From Anastrepha obliqua (taxonomy: Eukaryota; Arthropoda; Insecta; Diptera; Tephritidae), in NCBI RefSeq assembly GCF_027943255.1, contig NC_072897.1:37546044-37610043 (forward strand): a stretch of DNA of 64,000 nucleotides, written 5' to 3'. The notes under the pieces are model-generated. The model worked only from the letters and a program-made list of their open reading frames with translations. It had not been told where the DNA came from and did not search any database. Position 1 is the first letter of the stretch. Each line of letters starts with the position of its first letter. The position numbers and the translations under genes were made by a program. Positions 20,690-31,360 of this stretch are shown one piece after another.

Positions 20690-21110
20690 TAAGTATTATT
20701 CCAAAGATCTTTTGATGCACTATTCGTTTGTTAAATTTGTGTTGAATTTATGGCAAGACTAAGTAAAGTGGTTTTGATTTGGAAGTGTTTGATTCAATGG
20801 GTTCAATTTGTTAATTGAGATTGCTTTATTAGCACCCATGTTGCCTGTTATAAATTTGACTGCCGTGACTAGCCCGTTGATAAGGTCGCGTTTAGATCTG
20901 TTTAGTGGTAACAGTGTGTGTATTTTATTTTCGAGTTCTGTGAGTTTTATTTTAGTTGCTGATGTAAAAATAGTGCTCCCGTGAAGTTTTTCGAAGGTCT
21001 CGATAGTAGTGCGCATTTTGTTCGCGTTGTTTAAGTATTCCTCTAGGTTAATGATGTATAAAGGGAGATAATATTGGCGGACGGTTTCCAATAGGATTTG
21101 TTTGACACAT
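20690..21110 (-). pseudogene. Gypsy-type (errantivirus-like) Env remnant
   Basis: The open stretch 21091-20759 contains a basic RSKR site followed by a hydrophobic, glycine-containing segment (DLINGLVTAVKFITGN), the arrangement of the furin cleavage site and fusion-peptide region of insect errantivirus Env proteins. Upstream is a helical segment. No gag-pol adjoins it, so it is an isolated, truncated relic. Identification is by pattern. Confidence 0.65.
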
Positions 21111-21114
21111 AACT

Positions 21115-21560
21115 CGTGGCTACTGTCAAATTAAAGACATAGTTTTTTTCAGTGTTCAGAAACATTTCATTATGGAAAGACTTACGCCATAACGTTAACA
21201 AATCCTGCAATTGTATTACGAAAATCGATGTTCTGAGGAAAGTGTTTAACGCGCGCTGATGCCAACGTATGGTGTTCAGTTATGAAGCCCATTTTCGGCT
21301 TAATGGCTACGGCAATAAGCGAAATTGCCATATTTGGTCTAAAGAGCAATCCGAAGCCATTCAAGAACAGTCATTAGATCCATTGAAAACAACCGTTTGG
21401 TACGGCCTATGGGCTGGAGGAATCATGGATTTAGTGCGTCGTTGTTTCGGTGAGCAATTCATCTTTCGTCTCGGACAAGTGGATTGGTCACCAAGATCGT
21501 GTGATACGACAATCTTCTACTTTTATTCGGGGGTAGTGTTAGGTAAGGTTTTTGTGGTAG
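21115..21560 (+). pseudogene. Rosa-2 (DD41D-like) deletion derivative
   Basis: Start region MERLTP ... QILQLYYENRCSEESV (from 21174), then directly MVFSYEAHFRLNGYGNKRNC (first acidic region, from 21269), TTVWYGLWAGGIMD and, after another deletion, FGEQFIFRLGQVDWSPRSCD. Linker and second catalytic region are missing. Stops in the N-terminal part. Confidence 0.8.
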
Positions 21561-21640
21561 TCGGTTTTAAAAATAGCCAACTCACTTAAATCATGGAGGT
21601 TTGTTGTGGTACCACTGTGTAATACGGGAACCTCAATGTA
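21561..21640. other. Junction sequence
   Basis: Short unassigned stretch between the rosa-2 derivative and a LINE end. Confidence 0.4.
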
Positions 21641-22285
21641 TATTTATCATGGAACTATTTAGATGCTCTTATGACGCGTAAGATAGGTTTTATCCCAACA
21701 CCGAATAGCTCCGTAAGATAGTTAAAAGAGTAAGGCTGACAATTACAGGAAGTGTTCTACTGTTTCTTCCTTTTCATGGTCTCTAAAACTTCTACAATAT
21801 TCATGAGAAAATACTCCTAGAAAAGAGCCTACCTAAAAGCTAATGACCGATGATAAAAGCCACAACCTTCGAGATGCTCACTGTTGAGAAGTTGAGCAAT
21901 TCTCCTAACTTTTTCCTATCTATTTACGGCCAAATTTCCTGGTTGTAACACAAGTGGTTTCTTCTCTCCATGACCTATTGACCTCTTGGAGAATATTATT
22001 TTTTATCCTTAATTTGCAAATTGCCACAGGAATTCCAATTTTGCCTCTGTTTTCAAGCAGTGGGGGCTAGTACCCTTTCTGGCTACCTCATCGGCCTTGC
22101 AGTTTCCTCAAATATCTCTATGTGCCGGTACTCATATAAGACTGACCTTGAAAACAGTGCTGATATCCTTAACAGTTGCCAGGCATGCCTGAGCAACCTT
22201 TGATCTTAGTATAACTGCCTCCATTAATTTAATGGCCGCTTGGCTATTCGAAACATATTTATCATAGTTTTTGTTACGGCGTGTG
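21640..22285 (-). pseudogene. LOA/I-like LINE, RNase H and C-terminal zinc-knuckle region
   Basis: Minus-strand pieces: KYVSNSQAAIKLMEAVILRSKVAQACLATV (RNase H helix with catalytic Asp lost to Asn), VSLIRVPAHRDI ... GNCKADEVARKGT (the WxPxHxxxxGNxxAD motif, near 22090), then EYCRSFRDHEKEETVEHFL (the CxxC...H C-terminal motif). The upstream RNase H strand (VYQAEVLTLKEMTVYP) is on the far side of the rosa insertion, at 23375-23475. Confidence 0.82.
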
Positions 22286-22397
22286 TAAAGCGTTTTTCAA
22301 TAGGTGCGCTTCAACTTTTTTCCGATAGGGAGCGAACGACGCAATATTTTTTATTTTTCGCTTGTCATTTGTAAACTTCATTAGTATACATTTCATC

Positions 22398-23267
22398 ATG
22401 GAACGCTACACACTTGAGCAACGATTGCAAATCGTGCAAATTTTTAATGAAAATAATCGTTCTGTTGCTGCTACCAGATCCAGATTTTTTCCAAAAAATC
22501 ATCTTCAATGATGAAGCTCACTTTTGGCTCAATGGCTTTGTCAACAAGCAAAATATTGTTACTGGGCAGAAAGCAATCCACACGTGATTCGTGAGGCACC
22601 GTTGCATCCCGAAAAAATCACTGTTTGATGCGGTTTACATGCCGGCGGCGTAATTGGCCCATATTTTTTCGTTGACGAGAACGATCGCCACGTTACTGTG
22701 AATGGAAATCGATACCGCGACATGATAAACGATTATTTTTGGCCGCAATTGAATGGTATGGACTTAGACGACATGTGGTTTCAACAGGCCGGCGGCGTAA
22801 TTGGCCCATATTTTTTCGTTGACGAGAACGATCGCCACGTTACAGTGAATGGAAATCGATACCGCGACATGATAAACGATTATTTTTGGCCGCAATTGAA
22901 TGGTATGGACTAAGACGACATGTGGTTGCAACAGGACGGGGCCACAAGCCACACAGCACACGCTACAATTGATTTGTTAAAGAGTAAGTTCGATGAGCGC
23001 ATTATTTCCAGAAATGGACCAGTCGAATGGCCGCCGCGCTCGTGTGATTTGACGCCTCTAGACTATTTTTTTTGGGGTTATGTGAAGTCATTGGTCTACA
23101 GTAACAAGCCGGCGACGATTTGTGAGCTCAGAGCCAATATTGAACGCGAAATTGCTGAAATTTCGGCCGATTTATGCAAAAGAGTGGTCGAAAATTGGGT
23201 TCAACGATTGGACTTCGTAAAACGTGCACGCGGTGGTCATGCAAAGGAAATCGAATTTCGTACTTAA
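22398..23267 (+). pseudogene. Rosa-like DD41D transposase, broken
   Basis: ATG at 22398 starts MERYTLEQRLQIVQIFNEN; after 26 or so codons a deletion jumps to the catalytic core (KIIFNDEAHFWLNG, first Asp near 22510). A 147-bp segment is then duplicated in tandem (see repeat). The last part, 22920-23267, is open: QQDGATSHTAHAT (second Asp) and SCDLTPLDYFFWGY (third Asp), 41 residues apart, which defines DD41D, then ENWVQRLDFVKRARGGHAKEIEF. Stops at about 22628 and 22913. Confidence 0.9.
22641..22935 (+). repeat. 147-bp in-frame tandem duplication inside the rosa transposase
   Basis: GCCGGCGGCGTAATTGGCCC begins at 22641 and again at 22788, and the two 147-bp units (49 codons) are almost identical. 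The first unit ends with MWFQQ running into the second; the true second catalytic Asp follows only the second unit. A TAG stop arose in the second unit (near 22912). Confidence 0.95.
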
Positions 23268-23374
23268 ATGTATATGTTCAAACTCGATAATAAAAAAAAA
23301 TTAGTTAAAAAAGTCAAACCGTTTGTGTTTTATTCAAAAAAAAAGTTGAAGCGCTCTTACTGAAAAACGCTTTA

Positions 23375-23475
23375 TAAGGGTACACAGTCATCTCCTTTAA
23401 GGTTAAGACTTCTGCCTGATAGACGGCACCTCGAGCGGTGTTTTATTTAGGGAAGTCCTTAAAGCGCCTGTTACT
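23375..23475 (-). pseudogene. LOA/I-like LINE RNase H, upstream fragment
   Basis: Minus-strand VYQAEVLTLKEMTVYPYK is the RNase H strand that precedes the segment ending at 22285. The two halves are separated only by the rosa element and its TA duplication. Confidence 0.75.
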
Positions 23476-23479
23476 ATCC

Positions 23480-24940
23480 ACCTTGAAAGGAGTAGCCCTG
23501 GTACTGTCTTTTGAGGTCAGATACTTAGGGTTAAGCCTAGATTGTAAGTTGACCTAGAAGAGGCACGTCGAGTAGAAGATCTCTCGAGCACTAGAAGACT
23601 AACCTTAAGCAAGGCATGCTGTCTCAGACCAGCGATAGTATACTAGTTGTACATCACCCTGATTAGACCAATTATCACATACGCCTTCGTAGTCTGGTGG
23701 AAGGCTACTATGGTTAATTCCAAAGTAAAACTCCTAACCAGACTACAGAAAAGTGTGTGCTTGGGTATCATTAGTGCAATGAGTATGACGCCTGGCGACG
23801 ACCTTTATGCCATCCTGAACTTGCAAACTCTAGATCTTCCAATCCGAAAGGAAGTGATAAAGTCAGCGTACAGACTCAAGCCAAACGGAGTCTGGGGAAA
23901 CGAATAAAACACTGGACACTGTCAGATTTGCCACCAGTTGTCGGAGCGGTGCACACTGATGTATGCCGTTTTTATCCCAGATAGAAATGAAGGTTAAGTC
24001 CAGAGAACGTACTTGCGAGATTTCAGCACACTTTTTAGACCGACAGATCCAAAACCAGTGATGGTAACGGATCTGGATGGTACTTAGACCAAAATACTAA
24101 GTAATCGTATGCCACAGGACAGATGTCCACGGTATTCTTAGCGGAAGTCTATGCCATTTTGAACGTGGCATACTGGCTAATTGAAAAAAAGTGACGGGCT
24201 AGTAGTATTGGATTTCGTAGTGACAATCAAGCTACACTGAGAGCCCTTGCCAAGCCACGCTGCTTTTCGAAATTGGTCAGTGAATGTAAGACAAAACTGA
24301 ACAGTGTTGCAAAACACAACAAAGTTTGTCTTATTAACGGCTGATAAACTGGCTTATGAAGGCTCTGCAAGCACACCACTGGACCTTGAACCCCTCCTAG
24401 GCGTCAATTTTGCATCGGTTCAATTATGGATTGACGACTTAATGTGATCTACCCGTAGAAGCCGTTGGTCTGAGTTGGGCTCCTGCAGAGTAGCTTTGTG
24501 AAGGAAGAAAACAGGAAATTAGCGACCTTTCCCCTAAAACTTAGCAGAAAAGACCTGGGAGTACGAAGGTGAAATCACAACGCCTGTGGTCAGCATATGG
24601 CTACCATGCGAATCATGGACGAAACAATATGCCTGTATTGTCGTGAAAACGAGGATACTGCAGAGCACTTTCTCTGTAGCTTTCCGGCGTTCTCTAGAAT
24701 CCGACTTAGGCTGTTGGGGTACGATGTTCTGATTATGGATACAGTTCATACTCTTCCTCTTCCAGCTATCTTAAGATTCATCAATGAATCCAAAAGATTC
24801 ATGCAAGAGTGACCTCCAACCAATTTGCCCATCTTACCATCCATATAATATCTCTCTCTTTCCTTCCACTGTAACCTATCCCTCCTGACTAACTGACTGA
24901 GTGCTTGGAATTATCCAACCCCCCCACAAATCTAATCTAA
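23480..24940 (+). pseudogene. LOA/I-like LINE, 3' half of ORF2, plus strand
   Basis: Begins within the RT thumb (VRYLGLSLDCKLT near 23518; YITLIRPIITYAFVVWWKA at 23647), continues LLTRLQKSVCLGIISAMSMTPGDDL, a degraded RNase H, and the C-terminal CLYCRENEDTAEHFLCSFPAFSRIRLRLLG (24640-24720). Ends with a 3' untranslated part and a short AATCTAATCTAATCTA tail (24925-24940). A head-to-head copy of the same family ends just before it at 23475 and another follows at 24945. Confidence 0.85.
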
Positions 24941-24944
24941 TCTA

Positions 24945-27120
24945 GTATATTGTCCAATGCCGGACAGGAGCCGGACCAATTCTCATTGTGTTTCAGCTTG
25001 CAGATGGAAAGACCACACGTTTTCCCAAAGACACTTTTGCACTGCCAAAAAGCTGTCAGGGCATTGGATATCTTTGTTTCAACGTGTGACTTCCAAAGGA
25101 GTTTACTATCGAGGATTAATCCAAGATATTTGATTTTCTGGGATAGCTGAATTGGACTCTTTTCAGCTAGGCAGAACAAGTCTATCAAGCTTCATCATTC
25201 TGGTAAAGAGGACAATACCAGTCTTGGTAGAGTTTGCCGATAGCCTACAACACCAAGTGTCAATCATATCCAGAGTTTTCTGGACTTTTCTTCAGTGCAG
25301 AAGGGCCTGTTAACAAACAGCAACGTCGTACGCATATGTGTGTGCTTTAACTCCCGCATGATTTAAAGTGGTGAGTAGAGGATCGATAACCAAGCACTAG
25401 AGTAATAGAAACAGAACACCGTCTTGGGGCAACCTCTATTAACCCCAGATGACACCTACAGATCTTGCTCAGCTCACAGCGTGACAATTCTTTGGGCCAG
25501 CATACAACGAGTCCAATTCACTAGCAGCGGGTCTACGCCGTATTACTAGCAGAGCTGCACATACTATTAAAAGTGGGATTATCAAACGTCCCCTCTATGT
25601 CCAAAAAGATGCCCATAGCGTAGTCCCTCCTGTCGATGGCCAGCTCTCCCTTAGCAACAAGGTTCTGCACTGCCATCTCGCAAGATTTTCCACTTTGATA
25701 GACATGCTGAAATGGGGACAGAGGGCGAGTCTTCAGCGACTTCTGACGTATGCGCAATTCCACTAGTCGTTCGAGACTTTTCAGCATGAAAGAAGCCATT
25801 CTGATGGGTCTAAAGCTTTTGTAGTCATCTCTTCCAATCGTAAGGATGAAGGGAACTCTCACCATCCTCCACGAGCGTGGTATATAAGCCAGTGCCTAAG
25901 TGACACCAGCTTTGCAGTTGGGTCCCTTTTCAGGATCCTAACCAATTTCAAAATGTCACTCAGAGACTCAATTCCCGAATAAGCCTCTTGTAGTTTTTCT
26001 GGGCATCACGGTATCGCCCCTAATCTTCAGCAAGGTTAGTCTTGACCCGGCCGGTTTAGAAGTTTTCTCGGCTCACGTCTCAACATCGAATAGCAGAGAG
26101 CAACTTTCATTGCAGTTATTGCTGTTCCAGATTTTATGCTGGGCATTAGCACCGCGAAGCTGGTGGCCTTCCCAGGTAGTGGCCTTTCCAGAGCATCGTA
26201 AGGAAATAGACAGATGCAATCACAAACTTCGACTATCCGCATCTACCCCTATAACACACCTCAGCCGCTACAAGGTCTTGGCAACAGAATTGTCAAAAGC
26301 CGTCACAGTGAGATGGGATGATATTATAAGACTACTCGAATTCCTTTCATATAATAACGTGGCCCATTTCAACGCTCCAAAGGGGATTAAAGACCCAGGG
26401 CTCTTACATTGTTGTTATGTGGGGTAATGTGTGCAGTTGGGAAAGCCTTCTACTTAACAGTGTGGTAGCGGCTTTGGAATGCTGTTGATCTGTGTCGCCG
26501 TTATGGTACGGTAGCTACAGGAACCGTCCGAGCCAATCATCCGGGAAACATGTGGAACTGACATTCTCAAAGAAGAGACTCAGATGGTTTCCGTGCCGAG
26601 AGCCCATGATATCAGCACTGGCTTCATCCACTCGCACCATATAAGCAGACCCTTCCTCTTCCCGGTTGTTACCCTTGGTGGGCGTAAGGGCTCGCCAAAG
26701 CCAGTTGCTGATGTCCGGATTCTGGGAACGTAGGCATAACAGGACATCCGCTGTAGACAGGTCAGGATCTGGAATCCAGCAGAAGGCCTTCCTGGAGGGT
26801 TCGCTATCCTCGCCGCAGACCGAGCGAGTGGTCCCCATGGGGCGGCTAAATATTGGTCATGTTCCCGATTCCCTTGAAGTTGGCCAAATACGCGCATGTG
26901 ATTCTTATGATGCCGTCCTTTGTCTCATAGCCCTTCGCGTTGTCTTTAGAACCAGAGACAATAATCCGACCTATCATTGGATTTTGCAGTGTCTGATTAC
27001 TACATCCGTCAGCTGATGGTCAGGCCCCAGTCAGGCCCCCCGCAGTCACTTCACAACGCAAGTCCTCCGAAACTGGGAAACGACTTTCAGTCTCTGAAGA
27101 AGATGAAATTGTGATAGCAA
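24945..27120 (-). pseudogene. LOA/I-like LINE: ORF1 end, endonuclease-RT linker and reverse transcriptase
   Basis: From 27120 down: an ORF1 C-terminal region (LLCLRSQNPDISNWLWRAL ... DEASADIMGSRHG, 26838-26580) like the DUF4780 domain of insect LINE ORF1 proteins; a badly decayed endonuclease; a linker (26250-25900); RT with SFRPIRMASFMLKSLERLVE, FQHVYQSGKSCEMAVQNL, AMGIFLDIEGTFDN (first Asp, Gly-Ala change), a QGGVL-like box, HTYAYDVAV (catalytic YADD changed to YAYD, near 25335), and KIKYLGLILDSKLLWKSHVE (25150). It stops where the plus-strand LINE tail begins. Confidence 0.82.
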
Positions 27121-27394
27121 CCTCCGTCTCCTCCAGTATGCGCTCTCGTTCATATAGCTGCAGCGCGTGGATTAGCACTATTGTTGTCCATAACCGATGA
27201 TGGTTTTAATATGGGACTCCTCTCTAGCGAGTATGGCGCGGATGGCACCCTGGTTCTATGCCAATTTTGAGTAATCGCACCAGTGTTGGAACCTAACCCA
27301 TCAGGGAATGCCATTCCTGGGATGCCAGGGCCTCCCTCTTCACTACCTGGGACGCACCCGATGGGGGATCAGACAAATCCTCACCGTAGCAGTC
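27121..27394. other. Probable 5' part of the minus-strand LINE or its ORF1
   Basis: Serine/glutamate-rich minus-strand text (ISSSSETESRFPVSEDL near 27110-27060) adjoins ORF1. Beyond about 27200 no signal is recognised. Confidence 0.4.
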
Positions 27395-28325
27395 GTGGTT
27401 ACCGAGGAAATCATTCAAAAGGTCCACGACAGGACTCTCGCTGACCGACGAACGAAAGTGAGCGAAATAACAGAGATCATAGGTGCGTCGACTGGATAGG
27501 CAATTAACAATTTACATGATAAGTTGGGGATGAAAAAACTGTCGGTTCAATGGGTGCCGCGATTGCTCGCTAGCAACCCCAAGCGGATGCGGTGTTTTAC
27601 TTTGAAGTAATGTTTGGAGTAATTTAAGAGAAAACCGAAGACATTTTTTGCGCCGAATTGTTACCGTTGACGAAAACTGTATTCATCATTGCAAACCAGG
27701 AACTAAGCAACAATCAAAACAATGGATTCCTCCCGGTGAATCTGTTCCAAAGAAAGCGAAGAGAGTCCCTTACGGATTTTTTAGAAAAAAGGAAAAACGA
27801 TCAATGGACAATTACACAGTGATTTAGCATTTAGCAAAAAGGATGGGCTTTTTCAACACGATAACGCACCAGCTCATTCCTCCTGAGTTTTTGCGGTCAA
27901 ACTGCATTGTGAATTGCTGCTGCACCCCCTGAATTCACCCGATCTGGCTCTCTGGGCATTTTTGTTGTTCCCTATCATGAAAAAATGGTTCGCGGGGGAA
28001 AAAATTTAGTTCAAACGAGGAAGTCAACACCGAGACAGAAGCACGTTTTTGAGAGTTCGACAAACCCTATTTTTAGAGGGGATAATAAATGGCCGGAGCG
28101 TTGGAAGAAGTGAATCTTCCTAAAAGGGGACTATGTTGAAAAATAAAACATGAAGAAATGGCTCGCGAGAAAAAAATTTAGGTCAAACGAGGAGGTCAAT
28201 AGCGAGATAAAAGCGTATTTTGGAGAGGTCGACAAACTCTATTTTTGGAGGGGTTAATAAATGGGCGGAGCGTTGGGAGAAATGTATCTTTCTAAAGGGG
28301 ACTATGTTGAAAAATAAAAAATAAA
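27395..28325 (+). pseudogene. Mariner (irritans-like) relic with duplicated 3' end
   Basis: Plus-strand frames: VVVTEEIIQKVHDRTLADRRTKV (27390-27460), KKLSVQWVPRLLASNPKRM, FFAPNCYR then VDENCIHHCKPGTKQQSKQW (first Asp region, near 27670), HDNAPAHSS (second Asp, near 27858), LNSPDLAL (near 27935), KMVRGGKN and SERWPERWKK-type C-terminus. Highly decayed. The 3' end is present twice in tandem. Confidence 0.82.
27974..28325 (+). repeat. Tandem duplication, about 175 bp, of the mariner 3' end
   Basis: ATGAAAAAATGGTTCGCGGG at 27975 recurs as ATGAAGAAATGGCTCGCGAG at 28150; both run to GGGGACTATGTTGAAAAATAAA. The units have diverged visibly, so the duplication is old. Confidence 0.85.
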
Positions 28326-28822
28326 ATTTCTAACTCTCCTTTCCTTCTTCTTAAATGGCGCGATAACCGCTTACGCGATTTAGCCGGGTTTAACAAAGCG
28401 TGCCAGCGAAGCCAGGTCCTTCTCCACCTAATCTTTTCACCACAAACGAAGCCTTCCTCTTCCTCTGCTAACACCAGCTGGTACCGCATCGTTTACTTTC
28501 ATAGCCGGAGCGTTTGTATCAATTCGGACGACATGATCCAGCCAAGGCAGCCGCTGGATCTTTACTCGCTGCGCTATATCTATGTCATCGTAAAGCTCAA
28601 ACAGCTAACTGTTCCACCATCTGCGATATTCGCTCTTGCCAACGTGCATAGGTCCAAAAATCTTGCGCAGAATCTTTCTCTCAAACACTTCAAGCGTCGC
28701 TTCATCGATGTTCTCACCGTTCACGCTTCTGCACCATTAGTTAGGATGGGCATGTTGAGAGCGTTATAGAATGTTAGTATTGTTCGTCGAGAGAGACCTT
28801 TACTACGCAGTTGCCTACTTAG

Positions 28823-30078
28823 TCAAAAGTAGCACTTGTTGGCAAGAGAGATTCTACATTGGATTTCAAGGCTGACATTGTTATCGGTGCTAATGCTGGT
28901 TCCTAAATAAACGAAGCCTTTTCCAACTTCGAAATCATAACGGTCAACAATGACGTGGGTACCGATACGCGAGTACGCCGACTGTTTGTTTGATGACAGG
29001 AGGTACTTCGTTTTGTCCTCGTTTACCAGCAGACCCATTCACTTTGCCCCTTTATCCAGTTTGTAGAAGGCAGAACTAACAGTGCCACCAAAAATTGTAC
29101 GCTCTTATAAAATATTCGTACGATCCTCTCCAACATTAGATTAAAGAAGTCACACGACAACGAGTCTTCCTGACTGGAACCTCATTTGATATCAAACGGC
29201 TCAGAGAGGTCCTTCCCAATTCTGACGGCGTTGCTGGTATTAAGCAGCGTCATCTTGCATAGACGCATTAGTTTTGCTGGAATACCAAATTCAGACATCG
29301 CGGCGCATAGGTAACTCCTTTCCGTACTATCGAATGCAGCTCTGAAGTTTACAAAAACATGGTGGGTGTCGATTTTGCTTTCATGGATCTTTTCAGAGAC
29401 TTGGCGGTTTGTAAATATCCAGATCTTCAGCCACACTAATAAGGTCCAATCAGTTGGTTGATGGTGGGCTTCAGTGTTTTACACAATACGCTCGCAAGAA
29501 CCCTATAGGGGATATTTTGAAGATTAATCTCGCTATAGGTGGCACAGATTGCAGGATCACCCTTCTTTTGGATTGGGCAGACGTACTTTCATCCCACCAT
29601 ATTTTGCATAGCAGCGGATGCGTGGACCTTACCAGTTCCTCGCCGCCATGTTTGAATAGCTTCGCTGGCAGTCCGTCGGTGCCTGAGGCTTTGTTGTTTT
29701 TTAGCCGCATTACCGCTATTCCCACCTCGTCTTGCTGGGGTAGCGGAACGAAAATTCCATCGTTAACGATTGGGGCATCGGGATCTTCACATTCTCTGCG
29801 ACATCCGCGTCGTCCCTATTTAATAGGTTCAAGAAGTGTTCCCTCTATAATTAAAGGACGCCCTGGATGTCAGTCACCAGATCACAGTCTTTGTTCTTAC
29901 AGGAAAACGCCCCGGTTTTAATACCTTCTGTAAGCCGCCGAACTTTTTGGTAGAAGTTTCGGGCGTTGTTCCTATTGGGCAGCATCTCAAGATCCTGGTA
30001 ATCAGGTATCTCAGCCTGTCGTTTTGTTTTCTGATAATACGTCTTTCTTCCTTTTTTAGCTCCCGGTAGCGCTTCCAC
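28823..30078 (-). pseudogene. RTE-like LINE reverse transcriptase and linker
   Basis: Linker FYQKVRRLTEGIKTGAFSCK (29990-29880), VGIAVMRLKNNKASGTDGLP (29725 region), RVSEKIHESKIDTHHVFVNF and FRAAFDSTERS (first catalytic Asp, 29340), MTLLNTSNAVRIGKDLSEPF, SLSCDFFNLMLERIV, then MGLLVNEDKTKYLLSS and VYLGTSISTDNNVSLEIQCR (29038-28850). The YADD box is lost by deletion near 29060-29090. Several frames and stops. Confidence 0.83.
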
Positions 30079-30085
30079 CTGGCTC

Positions 30086-30795
30086 GCGTTGCGCCCGATT
30101 GCAGCGTCGCAGCATCTTTTCTTTTTGCGGCGATTTATTTTTCAGCGGCGGTACGTAGAGAGCGAGAAATGTTGCTCCACTGCTCGAGCATGCTGTTGGG
30201 CAGTATTTTCAGAGAGCAGAAGTGAGTCGCGAATCTTCTGGCTGTGTGTTGTGATTGCCTCTTTGCGATGTTGAACATTCTTTTCGTAGGTAGATGTACG
30301 TTTTTAGATGCACAGACGTGTGCGTAGTTTGGGTGCAACAAAGTAGTGATCCGGGTCGATGCTGGGTCCTCGAACCGTACGTACATTTAAAACACTAGAA
30401 GCGTGTCTATCATCTATCAGGACATTATCGATCTGCTTTCGCGTTGCGCCCGATTGCAGCGTGTCAGCATCTTTTCTTTTTGCGGCGATTTCTTTTTCAG
30501 CGGCGGTACGTAGAGAGCGAGAAATGTTGCTCCACTGCTCGAGCATGCTATTGTACAGTATTCTCAGAGAGCGGGAGTGAGTGGGGAATCATCTAGCTGT
30601 GTGTTGTGATTGCCTCGTTTCGATGTTGAACATTCTTTGCGTAGCTAGATGTACGTTTTTAGCTGCACAGAAGCGTGTGCGTAATTTGGCTGCAATAAGA
30701 AAATTATCCGATTTGATGTTGGGTCCTCGGATCGTACGTACATCTAAAATACTAGAAGCGTGTCTTTCATCTACCACGATCGATCTGGTCTCGCG
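30086..30795 (-). repeat. 355-bp tandem duplication inside the RTE-like LINE
   Basis: GCGTTGCGCCCGATTGCAGC at 30086 recurs at 30441, and the following sequence matches across the whole 355-bp unit, with divergence of several percent. The duplicated part encodes the endonuclease-to-RT linker (ISRSLRTAAEKEIAAKRKDA). Confidence 0.9.
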
Positions 30796-30814
30796 TTTTT
30801 CGATCAGGAGACAG

Positions 30815-31315
30815 CTAGGTAAGTTGGTGTATCTTCTTATGCTGGAATCTGGTGCTGCAGACTATCATGTTTCGGGCCCCGGCGAAGTCGGTCACGTTAT
30901 CGGATGTTTCGTTGCGCAGGTTGATTTTACCGACTGTGGGACCGAAAACTCCTTCCTTGCCCATCTTGGCGTTGAAGTCGCCAAGCCCGACTTTTATGTT
31001 GTGGCGGGGGCAGCACTCATAGGATCGCTTATGGCGCTCATAAAAGGAATTTTTGGACGCATCGTCCTTCTCTTCCATAGGGGCGGGGGCGCAAATTAGC
31101 GAGATGTTAAAAAAGCGTGCTTTGATGCGGATCGTTGCGAAACGCTCGTCCACCGGAGTGAACGACAGTACTTGGCGACGATGTCTCTCTCTCACAACAA
31201 ATCCAGCACCGAATTTGCGCCCCCTAAACGGCAGCTGTAGTAGACGTCGCAAGGTCTTATGTTTTTTTGACTTGCCCCGTGCATCGCATCTCTTGAATGG
31301 CAGTGGTACTCTCAC
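30815..31315 (-). pseudogene. RTE-like LINE endonuclease
   Basis: 166 open codons. RGRKFGAGFVVRERHRRQVL, FTPVDERFATIRIKA, ISLICAPAPMEEKDDASKNS, the metal-binding KVGLGDFNAKMGKEG, and IHQLT at the end correspond to the EEP (exonuclease-endonuclease-phosphatase) fold of LINE endonucleases, which nick target DNA. The final SDHxx motif is shifted out of frame near 30790. N-terminus (WNVRT motif) is missing. Confidence 0.88.
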
Positions 31316-31360
31316 GAGTACATCAACCAGCCGGCGGAGGCACCTTCTCCATTAAGGCAA

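Larger units (their letters stand above)
22288..23372 (+). mobile_element. Rosa-like (DD41D) element, long but deleted and duplicated copy
   Basis: Terminal inverted repeats AAGCGTTTTTCAATAGGTGC on the left and AAGCGTTTTTCAGTAAGAGC reading inward from the right; TA at 22286-22287 and 23373-23374. The outermost bases differ from the 541-bp copies (GGGTT...). It sits inside the RNase H of a LINE, which resumes after it. 1085 bp. Confidence 0.9.
28330..31360 (-). mobile_element. RTE-like LINE, long decayed copy
   Basis: Minus-strand order: apurinic-type endonuclease (31315-30815), linker (30800-29850), RT (29800-28830) and 3' part (to 28330). Same family as 11336-12480, whose 3' untranslated region is clearly similar (GATAACCGCTTACGCGATTT near 28361, and CAACCGCTTACGCGATTTT near 11360). 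Confidence 0.85.

Noticed and set aside
20690..21110. Integrated baculovirus or other exogenous virus
   Set aside because: The neighbourhood is entirely transposable elements and the pattern fits an errantivirus-type Env relic; nothing else viral is present.
22641..22935. CRISPR-like or satellite array
   Set aside because: Only two units, 147 bp each, within transposase coding sequence; it is a simple tandem duplication.
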